From positions 58,423,872 through 58,487,871 of the forward strand of contig CM046301.1 in the NCBI GenBank assembly GCA_025267735.1: a stretch of 64,000 nucleotides of DNA. Reading direction: 5' to 3'. Origin of the DNA: Mactra quadrangularis. Lineage: Eukaryota > Mollusca > Bivalvia > Venerida > Mactridae. This document shows positions 43,918-56,300 of the stretch, in pieces; the first letter of the stretch is position 1; the number at the start of each line of letters is the position of its first letter. Both the position numbers and the translations under genes were made by a program. The notes beneath the pieces are model-generated. The model was not told the origin of the DNA and did no database searches. It saw nothing but the letters and a program-made list of their open reading frames with translations.

Positions 43918-44289
43918 ACTATCAAATCATCTTCGCCCTCTTGTATTGAGAGATTTTTGAGGGACAAGCTATAAACAGAGTCTCTCTGTGATACATTAAG
44001 GAAATGTGCAATACTGTGTTCTTATCTCTCTCTCTATATCTCTCTCCAAATGTACTTAAATTGTCATCGTATTGCTTTGCTGACAAAATACTTTATTCGT
44101 GTCCACATTGTCAATGTATTCTGGTCATACATGCATTGAACTGTGTTATGTCATAATGGGTTATTGCCAAATATACGATATTGTGTTACAAAATCTTTAT
44201 TGTCTATGTTGTTTTTATTGTCATACAAATGTCTCATGTTTCAATATAGACCTTTGGTCTGCTTCTATCAATGGATCAGTGCAAAACTA

Positions 44290-44770
44290 ATTTACAGCCT
44301 TCTGGCTAGCTCAGTCTGTAGCATGCAGTAGTCTACTAATCTAGGGGTCTTAGGTTCGATCCCCTGGGGCATATGTAGCAGAGGTATAATACGTTGGGTG
44401 CCAAATGTAAACCGATAAAAATCCATGGTCTGAACTGAGATTCGAACCCACGTCCTCTCGAGTTGTAAGCGGACACTCTACCACGTCGCCATAAAAGCTA
44501 GCTTGAAGGCAAGGTAGTACAAGTGCCGTATTATACCTCTGCTACACATACTGTTGTAGAGCTTGGCGTCATGAAATAATTTCTACAGCTGTCCTCCCCT
44601 ATCATTGATTCTAAATCATGTAGGACATTTATCAGTTACTGAAGGAAGTATGTGTATAGTAACTGGTTAACCATTAAATCCCGACATGTAGCCTTTCCTG
44701 GAACAGCAAGTAGGATGACTGATCACCATTATATGACATATGTGTTGCAACAGTATTAAACCCAGACCAA
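44290..44770 (+). mobile_element. SINE family B, split by a nested element
   Basis: Head at 44300-44370 (GGCTAGCTCAGTCTGTAGCA as A box, GGTTCGATCCCCTGGGGC as B box); body and tail from 44551 to about 44770 (GTCATGAAATAATTTCTACA ... GTATTAAACCCAGACC). Positions 44374-44546 are a later insertion. Confidence 0.85.
44374..44546 (-). mobile_element. TIR-bounded element with a tRNA-like core, nested in a SINE
   Basis: 173 bp. Ends TGTAGCAGAGGTATAATACG and CGTATTATACCTCTGCTACA are perfect 20-bp inverted repeats. CATA at 44370-44373 and 44547-44550 looks like the target duplication. On the minus strand the interior carries an A-box-like GTGGTAGAGTGTCCG and B box GGTTCGAATCTC. Relatives at 6025 and 6283 share the tRNA-like core and left end. 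Confidence 0.9.
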
Positions 44771-45346
44771 AACTAATTTACATTATCGTTCATTGACGTG
44801 CAGTTAGACTAGTTTCGTGTAGTCTGGATTACCTGTCCCTTACCACTATCGTTATCGGGTCAGGCAAGCCGTGTTCATGGCGGCCTCCTCAGTTATTATG
44901 TTTTCATGATCTTGCATGATCATTTGCAGATGATAGTGACTTTAGTAGGAGTTCGATACTATATAGGTACATGTCTCACTTGAACACAATTCGGACGTGG
45001 ATTAGTCTCATTAGAATTTTGGATACTTTATTTAGCATAAATGCAACCAAACAACTAAAAAAGGTATCCACTGTAATTCTTGTACAATGATCCTTTGATT
45101 TAAGCTTGTGTAGTGAGAAATGTTTATTGAAAACATAATTATCCAATACCTAATTGAAAATATCTTTTATGGCAAGACACTTATATGATCCAAACAGGCT
45201 AAATGCACAAGATAGCTTTTGGTGTGTAAGTATAAGTATACATGATTTTATTGATGGAGGGTTTATAGATGAAAACTACACTTAAGACCAGTCTCATTTT
45301 TAAAATTTCCATGCAACTTGTCCCTGGCTGAGATCACTGCAATAGA

Positions 45347-45692
45347 CCTAATCCGGAATTAAAAATTATGGGTTTTCCATCCTTGCACAGGCGGTACAAA
45401 CAAAGTTTTCTTCACATTATTGCTAGATAGCACAAACTTTGGATTAAATCTTATTGTTCTTTGTACACGTTTTCATTGTAGCGGTGAAAGTATGGGCACA
45501 TTCCGCAAGGCGATCGCTAGCTAGCGCTTCGTCCCCTGGTACCCTCGATTTGGTGTCACATAGTAAATACTTTCGGTGCAAGAAAGGTACAAGAGGACGA
45601 AGCGCTATCTAGTGATTTCCTTGCGGAACATGCCCTTTGTTTGTACCGGAGGGGAAAACCCAAATATTTGGAATCAGGATATAGTCTATTGA
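45347..45692. mobile_element. CCGGAATT-end MITE, interrupted by another MITE
   Basis: Left TAGACCTAATCCGGAATTAA, right TTGGAATCAGGATATAGTCTA; middle GGCGGTACAAACAAAGTTTT. Interrupted at 45494-45635. Intact relatives at 47581-47793 and 49784-49995. Confidence 0.75.
45494..45635. mobile_element. GGGC-end MITE nested in the CCGGAATT MITE
   Basis: 142 bp palindrome-like: GGGCACATTCCGCAAGG and CCTTGCGGAACATGCCC. Closely related ends at 52196-52623. Duplication not clean. Confidence 0.8.
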
Positions 45693-45777
45693 TGCTACAA
45701 ACTATCATCATCTCATGATGGTCTTAAGCAGTACAAAACTGCATACCCGGTACTTGTATTGAATTTGCTAAATTTAT

Positions 45778-47465
45778 TATCCCCCGCCGATGAAATCGGG
45801 AGGGGGATATAGTTTTGGCGTTGTCCGTCCGTCCGTCCTTCCGTCCTTCCGTCCGTCCATCCGTCCGTCCGAATTTCGTTTCCGGAGTAGTTCTCTGCAA
45901 CTATTGGCTTGAATTCAACGAAACTTTATGGGAATCATCAATATCAAGAGGAGATGCGCATGTGGTCAGCTTTTTTTGGATCAGACCCTTTAACTCAGAG
46001 TTATGGCCCTTGATTAGTTATGTAGTATGCATATAGAGTAAAAGTCGTTTCCGGAGTAGTTCTCTGCAACTACTGGCTGGAATTCAACGAAACTTTATGG
46101 GAATCATCAATATACAGAGGAGATGCGCCTGTGGTCAGCTTTTTTTGGATCAGACCCTTTAACTCAGAGTTATGGCCCTTGATTAGTTATGTAGTATGCA
46201 TATAGAGTAAAAGTCATTTCCGGAGTAGTTCTCTGCAACTGCTGGCTGGAATTCAACGAAACTTTATGTGAATCATCAATATCAAGAGGAGATGCCCATG
46301 TGGTCAGCTTTTTTCGGATCAGACCCTTTAACTTAGAGTTATGGCCCTTGATTAGTTATGTAGTATGCATATAGAGTAAAAGTCGTTTCCGGAGTAGTTC
46401 TCTGCAACTATTGGCTGGAATTCAACGAAACTTTATGGGAATCATCAATATCAAGAGGAGATGCGCATGTGGTCAGCTTTTTTTGGATCAGACCCTTTAA
46501 CTCAGAGTTATGGCCCTTGATTAGTTATGTAGTATGCATATAGAGTAAAAGTCGTTTCCGCTCTATTTCTCTGCAACTAATGGCTGGAATTCAACGAAAC
46601 TTTATTGTAATTTTCAATACCAAGAGGAGATGTGCATATCGTCAGCTTGTTCCAGTCAGACCCTTTAACTCAGAGTTATGGCCCTTGATTAGTTATGCAG
46701 TATGCATATGGAGTAAAAGTCGTTTCCGCACTACTTCTCTGCAACTACTGGCTGGAATTCAACGAAACTTTATGGGAACCTTCAATACCAAGAGGAGATG
46801 CACATATCGTCAGCTTGTTCGGGTCAGACCCTTTAACTCAGAGTTATGGCCCTTAATTAGTTATGTAGTATGCATATAGAGTAAAAGTTGTTTCCGCACT
46901 ACTTCTCTGCAACTAATGGCTGGAATTCAACGAAACTTTATGGGAACCTTCAAAACCAAAAGGAGATGCACATATCGTCAGCTCGTTCGGGTCAGACACT
47001 TTAACCTCAGAGTTATGGCCCTTGATTAGTTATGCAGTATGCATAATAGAGGGAAAAAAAATTCTGCGCTATTTCTCTGCAACTAATGGCTGGAATTCAA
47101 CGAAACTTTATGGGAATCATTAATATCTAGAGGAGACGCGCATATCGTCGCCTTGTTCTGGTCAGACCTTTCAGCTCAGAGTTATTGCCCTTGATTAATT
47201 GTGCAGTGTTCATATAGAGAAATATTGCTATTTCTTTGCAACAGCTGGATTGATTTCAACAAGATTTTATGGAAACCATCAATACAGAAAAGAAATTTGC
47301 ATCTCATTGGCATGTCCTGATAATTTTTATTAACATGGAGTTATGTATGTTCCCTATTATGGTTTTATGGATTTTTATATTTATTGATAAAGCCTTATGT
47401 CTCCAGTTGTTGTGTTAGTAAAAACAAGTACTCGGCGGGGGATATTAATTCAACGAATTTGCTTG
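45778..47465 (+). mobile_element. Pearl-like element with about nine ~169-bp tandem cores
   Basis: Left end TATCCCCCGCCGATGAAATC, right end CTCGGCGGGGGATATTA: inverted. Next to the left end is a CCGT microsatellite (45822-45870). Then cores start with GTTTCCGGAGTAGTTCTCTG or variants at about 45876, 46046, 46215, 46384, 46552, 46720, 46887 and 47056, with decay to the right. Each core includes GGAATTCAACGAAACTTTAT and GAGTTATGGCCCTTGATTAG. Microsatellite plus 160-170-bp tandem core is the published layout of bivalve pearl elements; homology is inferred, not searched. Confidence 0.8.
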
Positions 47466-47580
47466 TTTAACTGTAAGTGGCACATACATTACCTCTGTGG
47501 ATTTAAATACTTACAACACTACTTCTGTACTCACTATCAATAAAAATAGTTATCTATGTACAGAGAGATACATACTAATA

Positions 47581-47793
47581 TTGAGTAATAGACTATATCC
47601 GGAATTGAAATATTCGGGTTTTCCCCTCCGATACAAACAAACTTTCACTGTTACAATGAAAACACGTGTAAAAAGAACAATAGGATTAAATCCATAGTTT
47701 GTGCTGTTTAGCAATAATGTGTAGAAAACTTTGTTTGTACCGCCTGTGCACAGACGGAAAACCCCATAAATTTGAATTCCGGATTAATGTATA
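47581..47793. mobile_element. CCGGAATT-end MITE, intact
   Basis: TAGACTATATCCGGAATTGA at the left and AATTCCGGATTAATGTATAG at the right; both halves contain GGTTTTCCC-type and ACAAACAAA-type blocks in inverse order. Confidence 0.75.
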
Positions 47794-48575
47794 GGCCACT
47801 GAAAGTTAAATAAAACTCAACAATACATGTCGTGTGAACAGTATTAGTTATAACCCAAGCTTGTGATCACATGTATTAACCAATAGCTGACTCTACCAGC
47901 CTTAAACTCAAATAATACATCATGATTTTTACTAGTTAAAAGACATCATGTATTCAGCACCCAGTTTTTGTTATTCCTGTGTCTGGCTGCATAACCCAGG
48001 CGTGTTTCTTAACCAGAACATTCGCTCACATGGCTTACTAATGTAGAGTTACCGCTACACATTGCTTTGTTGACCAGGAGAGTGACAGTTTATGTTGAAC
48101 ATACTCGAGAGATAATTCAATTTCGGCCAAAAAGAGGAATTTTTGAGGATTATAATATAATATGCTATGTATTGTTCAGTTTCTGACAGGACAAGCAATT
48201 GAACAGTTTTAAGTCGTGTTTAATTTGTAAGTATAAGTAACTGAATCAATTTGGTGGCATAATCAGTCATAACAATCCAGTGAACAACTTGATCGAATTA
48301 GGGACTTTAGTCAGTTATCTTTTCCTGATAAAATCTGAAGCAATCCAATTGGTAAGTAGGTCCTACAGTTGTAAATTGTAATCCTTAGATTTTATCAATG
48401 AATTCCTGTGTAAGGATAACTAAATATTTCATCTAATATCTTTCTTGTTAATGAAGATATTATAAGAAGTGGTGAAATTTAGATAGTTCTTTACCCTAAA
48501 AATACTTAGCTTGAATTTCAAACAAGTTAAATGATTTACAAAAAAGTTAAAGATTAATTTTGGCAAATTGACATT

Positions 48576-49060
48576 GGGCTGACTTGATTTGCCCGGACGG
48601 CTTACGAACTGGCGTAAGCTGATAGCCGATCGGCTCGCCCCGGTGTGACATATGAATCAAGCGATCCGGCTAACTAATTACTGTTGCAGACGGTCGCATT
48701 TCAAGCAGTGTGTGTAAATAAACCCATATCAGTAGTTAAAATTTTAAATTCGTGTCTGGCGAGTAAAATGTGTACTTGTAATATAACTCTTACACAAATG
48801 ACGCGTAAGAGAGGTTTATTGAACACATCAACTAGTATTTTGTCCATAATCATAGTAAATTTTTATAATAATGGTATCTCCTGTATCTATTTATAGCCAT
48901 ATTTGTCAGACGCTCGCCGCTAGCCGCTCTAACGAAACCGGCGCATTTGGTGTGTGCCGGTTGTTGACCCGGCTCAATCTCAGAGCAAATAAAGCGAATT
49001 GCCGGTAGCCGTTTCTGAATCGCGCACGCTGGTTTGAGCCCGGGCAAATCAAGTCGGCCC
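48576..49060. mobile_element. GGGC-end MITE, ATT target site
   Basis: 485 bp. GGGCTGACTTGATTTGCCCG and CGGGCAAATCAAGTCGGCCC are ~20-bp inverted ends; ATT on both sides (48573-48575 and 49061-49063). GC-rich inside, unlike the flanks. Harbinger-like by duplication length. Confidence 0.85.
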
Positions 49061-49783
49061 ATTAATAAGTAAGGGTAATATCTGAGTAATTCAACTAATA
49101 GGACCTACCTTTTTAATAAAAGAGTATACAAGGGGAAATAACTGACTAAAGTCCCTAATTACCCAAGTAAGATACAATACTATGTACCACTCCTCATTTA
49201 ATAATTTACCATATATGTCTATATATGCTACAACTCTTCAGAGTTAATGTTAGCTGCAATCTTGAAAACATTACTGTAACAGATTGTTTTGAAAGTTAAA
49301 GAACATTATCCAGTGTAAGCACCCTTTGTAAAAAATGCAATGCATGTTCGACTATTGGAACTTGGAAGCAAATATCAATGTTCAAAGTTGGCTGATTACA
49401 ATGTTACTGTGATGTATGGAGACTATGACAAGCTAAAAACACTACTTTCATGTAACTGACTTCACAGATATCCAATCCAATGTCCAAACCACTCAACAAA
49501 CCTTATCAAACAGATGTTCAAGTGTACCAACAAAAGACTTATAAAGTATACATGTATTTATCAAAAACTATATAAAGAACAACTAGGTAGATATTACGTA
49601 TTTTTATTACAGAGTCAATAACAATAAAATCATTAACTGTACTGTTCAGTCTCCTATCTGAAAAACAAACAAAGCGTACAATTAGAAAACTATCAACAAT
49701 AAGAACAGACATGCATATATAGCTATCTCTGGTCAGGAAGTATTTTTTAATTATAAACCGAAGAAGTCCCAAACATGGACTTA
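49061..49783. other. Intergenic, nothing recognised
   Basis: AT-rich spacer; no exon or clear element end. TTTATT at 49602 could serve as a distal minus-strand polyadenylation signal for NOP53. Confidence 0.35.
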
Positions 49784-49995
49784 AATAGATCTAATTTAGA
49801 ACTCCAATTTATGAGTTCTTCTGTCCGAGCACAGGGGATACAAACAAATTTTGTCACACATTATAGCTGAAAAGCACAAAAAACGAATTAAATCCTATTG
49901 CTCTGCATACACATACATGTATTTTCATTGTGACAGTAAAAGTTTGTTTGTACCTCAAGAAAAACCCAAATTATTTGAATTCTGGATCTAGTCTA
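49784..49995. mobile_element. CCGGAATT-end MITE, diverged copy
   Basis: AGATCTAATTTAGAACTCCA at the left, TGAATTCTGGATCTAGTCTA at the right; internal GGATACAAACAAATTTTGTC and AAAGTTTGTTTGTACCTC. Confidence 0.65.
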
Positions 49996-50314
49996 TTGAT
50001 GCCCCAGGGTTAATCAAAAATAGAAAAAGATAAGCCTACACATTACACAAAATATTCGTTTACAGTAATATTTTAGGGTCTACATAAGATAAACAAACAC
50101 ATTTTGTTGTTAATTTCTCTTTTCAGACATATAATTTAATGCCATCAAATAGCTCTCCGACACTCTGGAGGCAGGCTTAAGAAAAAAGGTTTTATGCTGA
50201 AATTACTTTTTTAAGTTATTGGAAAGATTTTTCTTCAAGAAACTTTTGATAGCTTGAAATGTTTTGCCAGGAGACATCCATAATTATATATTAAGAATAT
50301 AAAATACAATATAC

Positions 50315-50378
50315 TTACTTAAGATCTTTATGGGAGTTTTTAATATATGTTTTCTTTTTATATTTCCTTTTAAGTTTC
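50315..50378 (-). CDS. NOP53: NOP53 exon 13 (410-430), terminal micro-exon
   Basis: Acceptor TTACAG, then KLKRKYKKKTYIKNSHKDLK and stop. Matches the position and basic character of KFKRKYKVKLVEKRAFREI in human. ATTAAA complement at 50136-50141 is a possible polyadenylation signal. Confidence 0.85.
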
Positions 50379-53300
50379 CTGTAATCACATAAATACATTA
50401 TTAAGTACATGGTATTACATTGTTTGATTATTATATTATTGACTATTTTATTTTATTTAGAGCAAGACTTGTTAAAAACTGTGTGAGAAACATAAGATTT
50501 CTGTTTTGAAAATGTGTAGTAGGACAATATTAACCTGAGCTTGACCTACTTAATAATACATGTAATATAAATAATCACGTGCTTTGCTTACATAAAATGT
50601 TATTCTCAGATACATTTTCCATATCTCTACACGCAAGTGGTATAATGAATTAGGCAGATATCCAAGAGGACTACATTCATAAAGTGTTCAGATGGTCCAG
50701 TAAGATAAGCTGTAGGTTGATAACATTGTATATATCTTTAAGGGTCATAACTTTGAACCCAGGGGCCCATTGCCTAAGCATATCGCTAGGTATCGCTAGA
50801 TAGAAAAATCATAGGAAACAACATGCTACAAGGTATCACTTCATTTCACTCCGTAGCGAGAGCTAGCATAAAAAATCTTCGCCACCCGAGAGTGCTGTTA
50901 TGAATAAAAATGGCTGCCTCTGCAGTAATGTGTATCCTGTTTGCCGACAATTTGTTTTTAATGTTTGGCTGATAATAGTTGAATTGAAATTAATTAATAT
51001 TTGTAATTGTTCATATAAGTATATGTTTTGCAATGATTTTATACTTTTTAAAGACTTATTTGTTTTGAAAATCTCCTAAAAACTTGCAATTGCAATAATT
51101 ACTGTCTGTACATCATCACAGGCCACCATCTTGGTTTGTGACGTAAATAGCAAGCAGTTTTCTATGAAGAATAGCTACAAGAAAGCGCTTTTTCATAGCA
51201 ATTCGTAGTAAAATCGTTAGGCAATGGGCCCCAGCTATACTCATGTTTTTCTTGGCTTCTCTGCGTTCAGACAAGGAATGAGAACTCAAGAATCATTAAC
51301 AATAAAAAATGACTAAGCCTCAGAGTAGTAACTATGAAATAAAAAATACAACAAATAAATTCTCTCTCATGTCAACAGGTAAACACTTAACAGATAATTA
51401 TAAGTAGTGACTTACTTTCCATTAATTGAGCCTACAGGTTCTAATATATTACGTTTCATATAACTCTGGAATCTTTCTTTAATAAGATTACCTTCAGGCT
51501 GAAAATACATAGAGAAGGAGTTTATATGATAATAAAAAACATGAACCAACCAATTGCTTGAATCAGGAATCCTTACCACTTGACCATAGAGATAAATCTG
51601 AGTGAATGCTGGACGAATGAGTAAGGCACAGCGGGTCTTTTCAATTATTATGTTCATGGCAAGGCTAATCGTTAAACTAAAGTGCTTTCAAGACAGGACT
51701 TAGTTTTCCAAAGGAAATAAATCAGTCAAACAATAATTACAATCTTAGATGGTGTTGAAGATATAAGACTTTTAAAAACTTAATCCTCACAAGCAACGCC
51801 AACACTAACGCCAATGCAGACACAAAAGTGATACATAAAACTCTCATTTTCTTTGAAAAGTCAAGCTAAAAACAATAATTATACAAGCCAAAATAAATTT
51901 TCACACTAGTCACAATAATTTTTTACAAGCCATGGACTTCACGTTAGTGGGTTAAAGTAAAGATTACTGAAATAAGTACAAGCTATGATACATCTACATA
52001 GAGTAGTTCCTTAGAGAATAGGAATACAAACCTACCCTTAATTCTCTTAGTGAACCAACTAATTCATCACTCAGTTTAAGTGGAAGATCTGGTTCTTCAA
52101 ATCTGTATAGAGAGTTAAGGAACTCAGACAATGCTGATGTACAATACCTAAATGTTACATTTTGTATAATTTGCTAATAGTTTCGTTAATACTAAGGGCA
52201 CGTTCCGCAAGGCAATTGCTAGCTAGCGCTATTTGAAAGCGATTTTTTGTAGCATAAGTGGTCTATGGAACAGTTTGCTTCAAGCTAGCAAATTCAAAAT
52301 GGCGACTTTCTCAAACAAAAAGTTCAGTATTGTAACAAATGAAAAATATTCAAATCAATTATCCCCATGAATATTCAATTTTACCACTTTGACGAAATAT
52401 ATGCATTAAATGAAATATATATTAGTATTCTTGAAACAGAAACACGCTTCCACAGGGGGCAGCCATTTTGAAATAAGCAGAAGTGTTCCGAAGGATACGA
52501 CTAGCAAGAAAAAAACTTGCTACGATTCTCTAGCTAGCGATTCAATTTGCTCGATCGTAGTAAACCATTCCGTAGGAAATCGCTACAAAGCGCTAGCTAG
52601 CGATTGCCTTGCGGAACGTGCCCTAATTCATTTTAGCTCTATTGTGAAACAAGTTTTTACAACTAAGATTAATCACTTTTGAGTCCGCTTCCTGGTCCCC
52701 CAGTACAGAGCTAGTAGGATAAAGTTTCTTGCTCAAGAAAACAACAAGTTTTGGATGGGACTCAAACCAACGTGGAGGTGGCTATCCAATGATTACCAGT
52801 CAACGTTGTAACCAAACAGCCACACCCTCTTAAACATGATGTATTTTGCTAAACAATAATACTATGGAGCAGGTGAGGCTAAGTGATTAGAATGCTGGGC
52901 TTGTAATCATTGGATAGCCAGGTCCAAGTTGGTCTAAATCACATCCAAAGTGTATCTCATTGTTTCATTGAGACAGAAACTTAATTCTTATGCTCAGTAC
53001 TGGAGGGCTAGGAAACAGATTCTAGGATGGTTAATCTAAGTCTTAAGATGGAATGTATGTGATGGTAACTAGTTAACAGCTAAATCCAGAGATTTAGTAT
53101 TCCCAGGAATGGTGAGTAGGTTGACTGACTGCTGTGATATGATATATACAATGTGTTGCTACGGCTTTCACCAAACAAAAAATTCTTAAATATCTGAAAA
53201 TGTGTTTGAAAATACAGTAAAGTTTAAAAAAACTTTAACCTCACAAGCAACTCCAACGCTGGTGCAAAAGTAGCAAAACCTCTCACTTTCTTTGAAAAGT

Positions 53301-56300
53301 TGAGCTAAAAAGGGTAATTTCTCTATAAATAGTAATGCCAACTTGTTGATAGCATGTGATTTCCAATCATAATTTTATTTCAAGTTCCAAATTGTTTAAT
53401 TTAATAAAATAATACCAACATTAAAACTATTTATTTTGGGATGTAGACAAAGGATACTTTCTGTGACCTAATCTCCTAGTCTGAAACATTTCTGCTGCTT
53501 TTTCTTCAGCTCTTTTCTTGGCTTTTGCTTCTTTAATTCTTTCACTTTCTCTTATCTCTGCCTTTATAGACTTTAATCTGAAATATACATGTAGTAACAT
53601 TCAACATTCATGAACCCATTCACAGTGCTCTCAAGAGTAAACCAAAAGCCATTTTTCAAATATATTAAAAAGAATCAAACAATCATCTGAACAAATGAAA
53701 AGATCTGCATTTTTTGTTTATCAACATATAAATCAAACTATACAAAAACAAGAAATATAATGTAGAAACCACATTAAGCCGGATTTTCATCAACATCTGA
53801 CCATAAATGACAGAGATATACAAAATATTAAAAACTTTTAATGCAAAAATTTACAAAGGGAAATAATCCATAATAAAGCCAGGTAGAGTTGTGGTAACTT
53901 TCTAATTCTGTTCATCACATGGTATGTTATCATTGTATGAAGTTTTATTAAGATCTGATAATAAATGGCATAAATATATCATATGGTAAAGAAAAAACTT
54001 TCACACAATTATTATCGACACCGTATGCCTGCCCGCCCGTTTTTTTGAAAATCCGGCTAATAAAAGATAAATAAAAAGGGGTCAAGATGGTCCTAAATTG
54101 CTCATACGAGAAAGTTCAACCACAAAATTTTTGTATGCGTATGTAAAATGAAGACTACCATGGGCATGCACAACTTTTGACCCCCAATTGACCTCAGATG
54201 ATTAGGCAAGCTAAAAGCAGTTAATTTTGTCTAACAGTCTGATGCAGGTACTAGTTACTATATATCAGCACAAAAATAAACACTGCATTCAAAACTGATA
54301 ATTATTAAACTATAGGGCTGTCACGATATACCGGTTTACAGGTATATTGCATTAAGCAGCTGTGGCAATATGTACCGCGGTACGAATTGAATATATCAGT
54401 ATTTAGCAATATGTTATATTTCATTAGAAAATGTTTCCCTTCGTAAAATGAAAGTAGCAAACATCAGTTTTTCCAAAGTTCATCTGATTAAAAGTTAAGT
54501 TCCAAGAATTTAATCGATTTGGACGCATTTGATTGGTTGTTCCGAACTTGTGCAAAACATGTTTGTGAATTGAATACTCCGAGACTAGGATATTCTGCAG
54601 CTTAGGGGGAGATTGTTTCTCCCAACCCATGCATCTCTTTTATATGCAAAACATGTATCACATTCCTAAATGACAGAAAGAGGATATACTCTATCAGTAG
54701 CTGTATGTAAGAATTACAATGTTTCTGATCGATACAGGAGAGGCACGAGGAATCTTAAAGCCCACAATATATTGTGGTACATATCCTGATAAGATGCTAG
54801 TGTAATTCAATATATTAAGCAATGCTTCTGGCATATTGTGACAGTCCAAACAAGTAAATCTGTGAGCTAATGCTCACTAGTGATACCCCCGTAAAAATCT
54901 AAAAATATGCGACAAACAGGAAGTAAATGAGCAAGGAGCATGAAATCGCTTTACACCACATGGGACTATGGTATGAAGCAATATGCAAAGTATTAGGCTG
55001 CTGCATGTTATAGTTGCTGAGAAAACTGCGACGGAAATTTTGTAACGGACGGACGCACGGACAAGGGTAAAACAGTATACCCCCCTCTTCTTCGAAGCGG
55101 GGGTATAATAAGCATGTTGTAACAAACCTATATATACTGTTATCTTTCATTCTTTTCTCTTTTTCTTTCACAGCTAACTTTGCCTGAAAGATTATTGTTG
55201 ATAATACAGAAAGAAACTCTATGAAAAGTCAAGCCTATGTCCTATAAATTTCACCCTACATCAGGTTATACATGTAACCTGGTCACCTGGATACCTTTCT
55301 TAACCAGTTATATGTTCACATAACCTTCCATAAGAACCTGGCAACTTCTTTAACTGAGTAAAAATCAATATTAAATATCCAATGTTTATGGAATATAATA
55401 ACCTGCTATTACAGTATTATTAGTTTTTTTCTCAACAGTCAATACATGAATAATTTCACGGTGAGTGCGTTTGTTAAAATTATTGTCGTAATACATCCAT
55501 GAGTTTTCGAAAGTGTGTATTATGATTGAGTAAAGCTGTTTATGCTGTATGATATGTTTTAGTCAAGATATTTTAAATAACAATTAGGCCGCCAGTACAA
55601 AAACAATGCATTCAGTCACAATGAAATTATTCAAGCTTTGACAGTTGAGCAAACACGAACAATACAACCTCTCTTCAAGAGTCTCTAGAACAACACACAC
55701 TGGGAAGGACTAGAGTACATTGCTGTTTAGAAGTCATTGCTCAGAAGAGGTTAAATTCAATTAAAATCAATCCTATAGGAAATATCAAAATCTGATGTTG
55801 TGCATTTTTTCTATAACTAAGTCAATGATCAGTGCGACTTTTTACTTTTTAATAAAATTCAGTGAACATTAAAATTAGCAAGTAAAGTCTGAATAATAAG
55901 AATGATCTATCAAATATCATAGTAAGACATGATTTGAATCTATGCTCTGAATTCATTGCAAGTGCATACCATTGACATTTATCTGTAATTAAATATAACC
56001 TTTTGCTAAAATCTCATAAAAATAATTGATTGGTCCGTAAAATTATGAGGCATAAATAGATACCATAGGGTCACACACACATAACACCACTGAAAGTTCT
56101 CAGTTTTAGACTAAAGGCTAATTAGAGAGGTTCTATTGCCTACCAATGGGAGAATTCATAATATGACCATTAGTGAATTATCATGGACAAAAACTGATAC
56201 CAACCTTTTGTTTTAACTGTTTTTCTTTCTTTCTTTTTCTCTCATCTTTTTTATTATCTCTTTTGACAGGAGGATTAACTGATAAATTATCAACATTATC

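Noticed and set aside
46580..46879. 99-residue ORF with a repeated peptide
   Set aside because: Lies in the ~169-bp cores of the pearl-like element and is not kept open in the other cores.
51499..51657. Extension of NOP53 exon 12 upstream in the open frame
   Set aside because: A TTTCAG acceptor precedes PEGNLIKERF, and the upstream peptide has no similarity to NOP53.
55183..56205. Alternative stop for NOP53 in intron 8
   Set aside because: Exon 9 with matching phase and splice sites restores the conserved C-terminal half.
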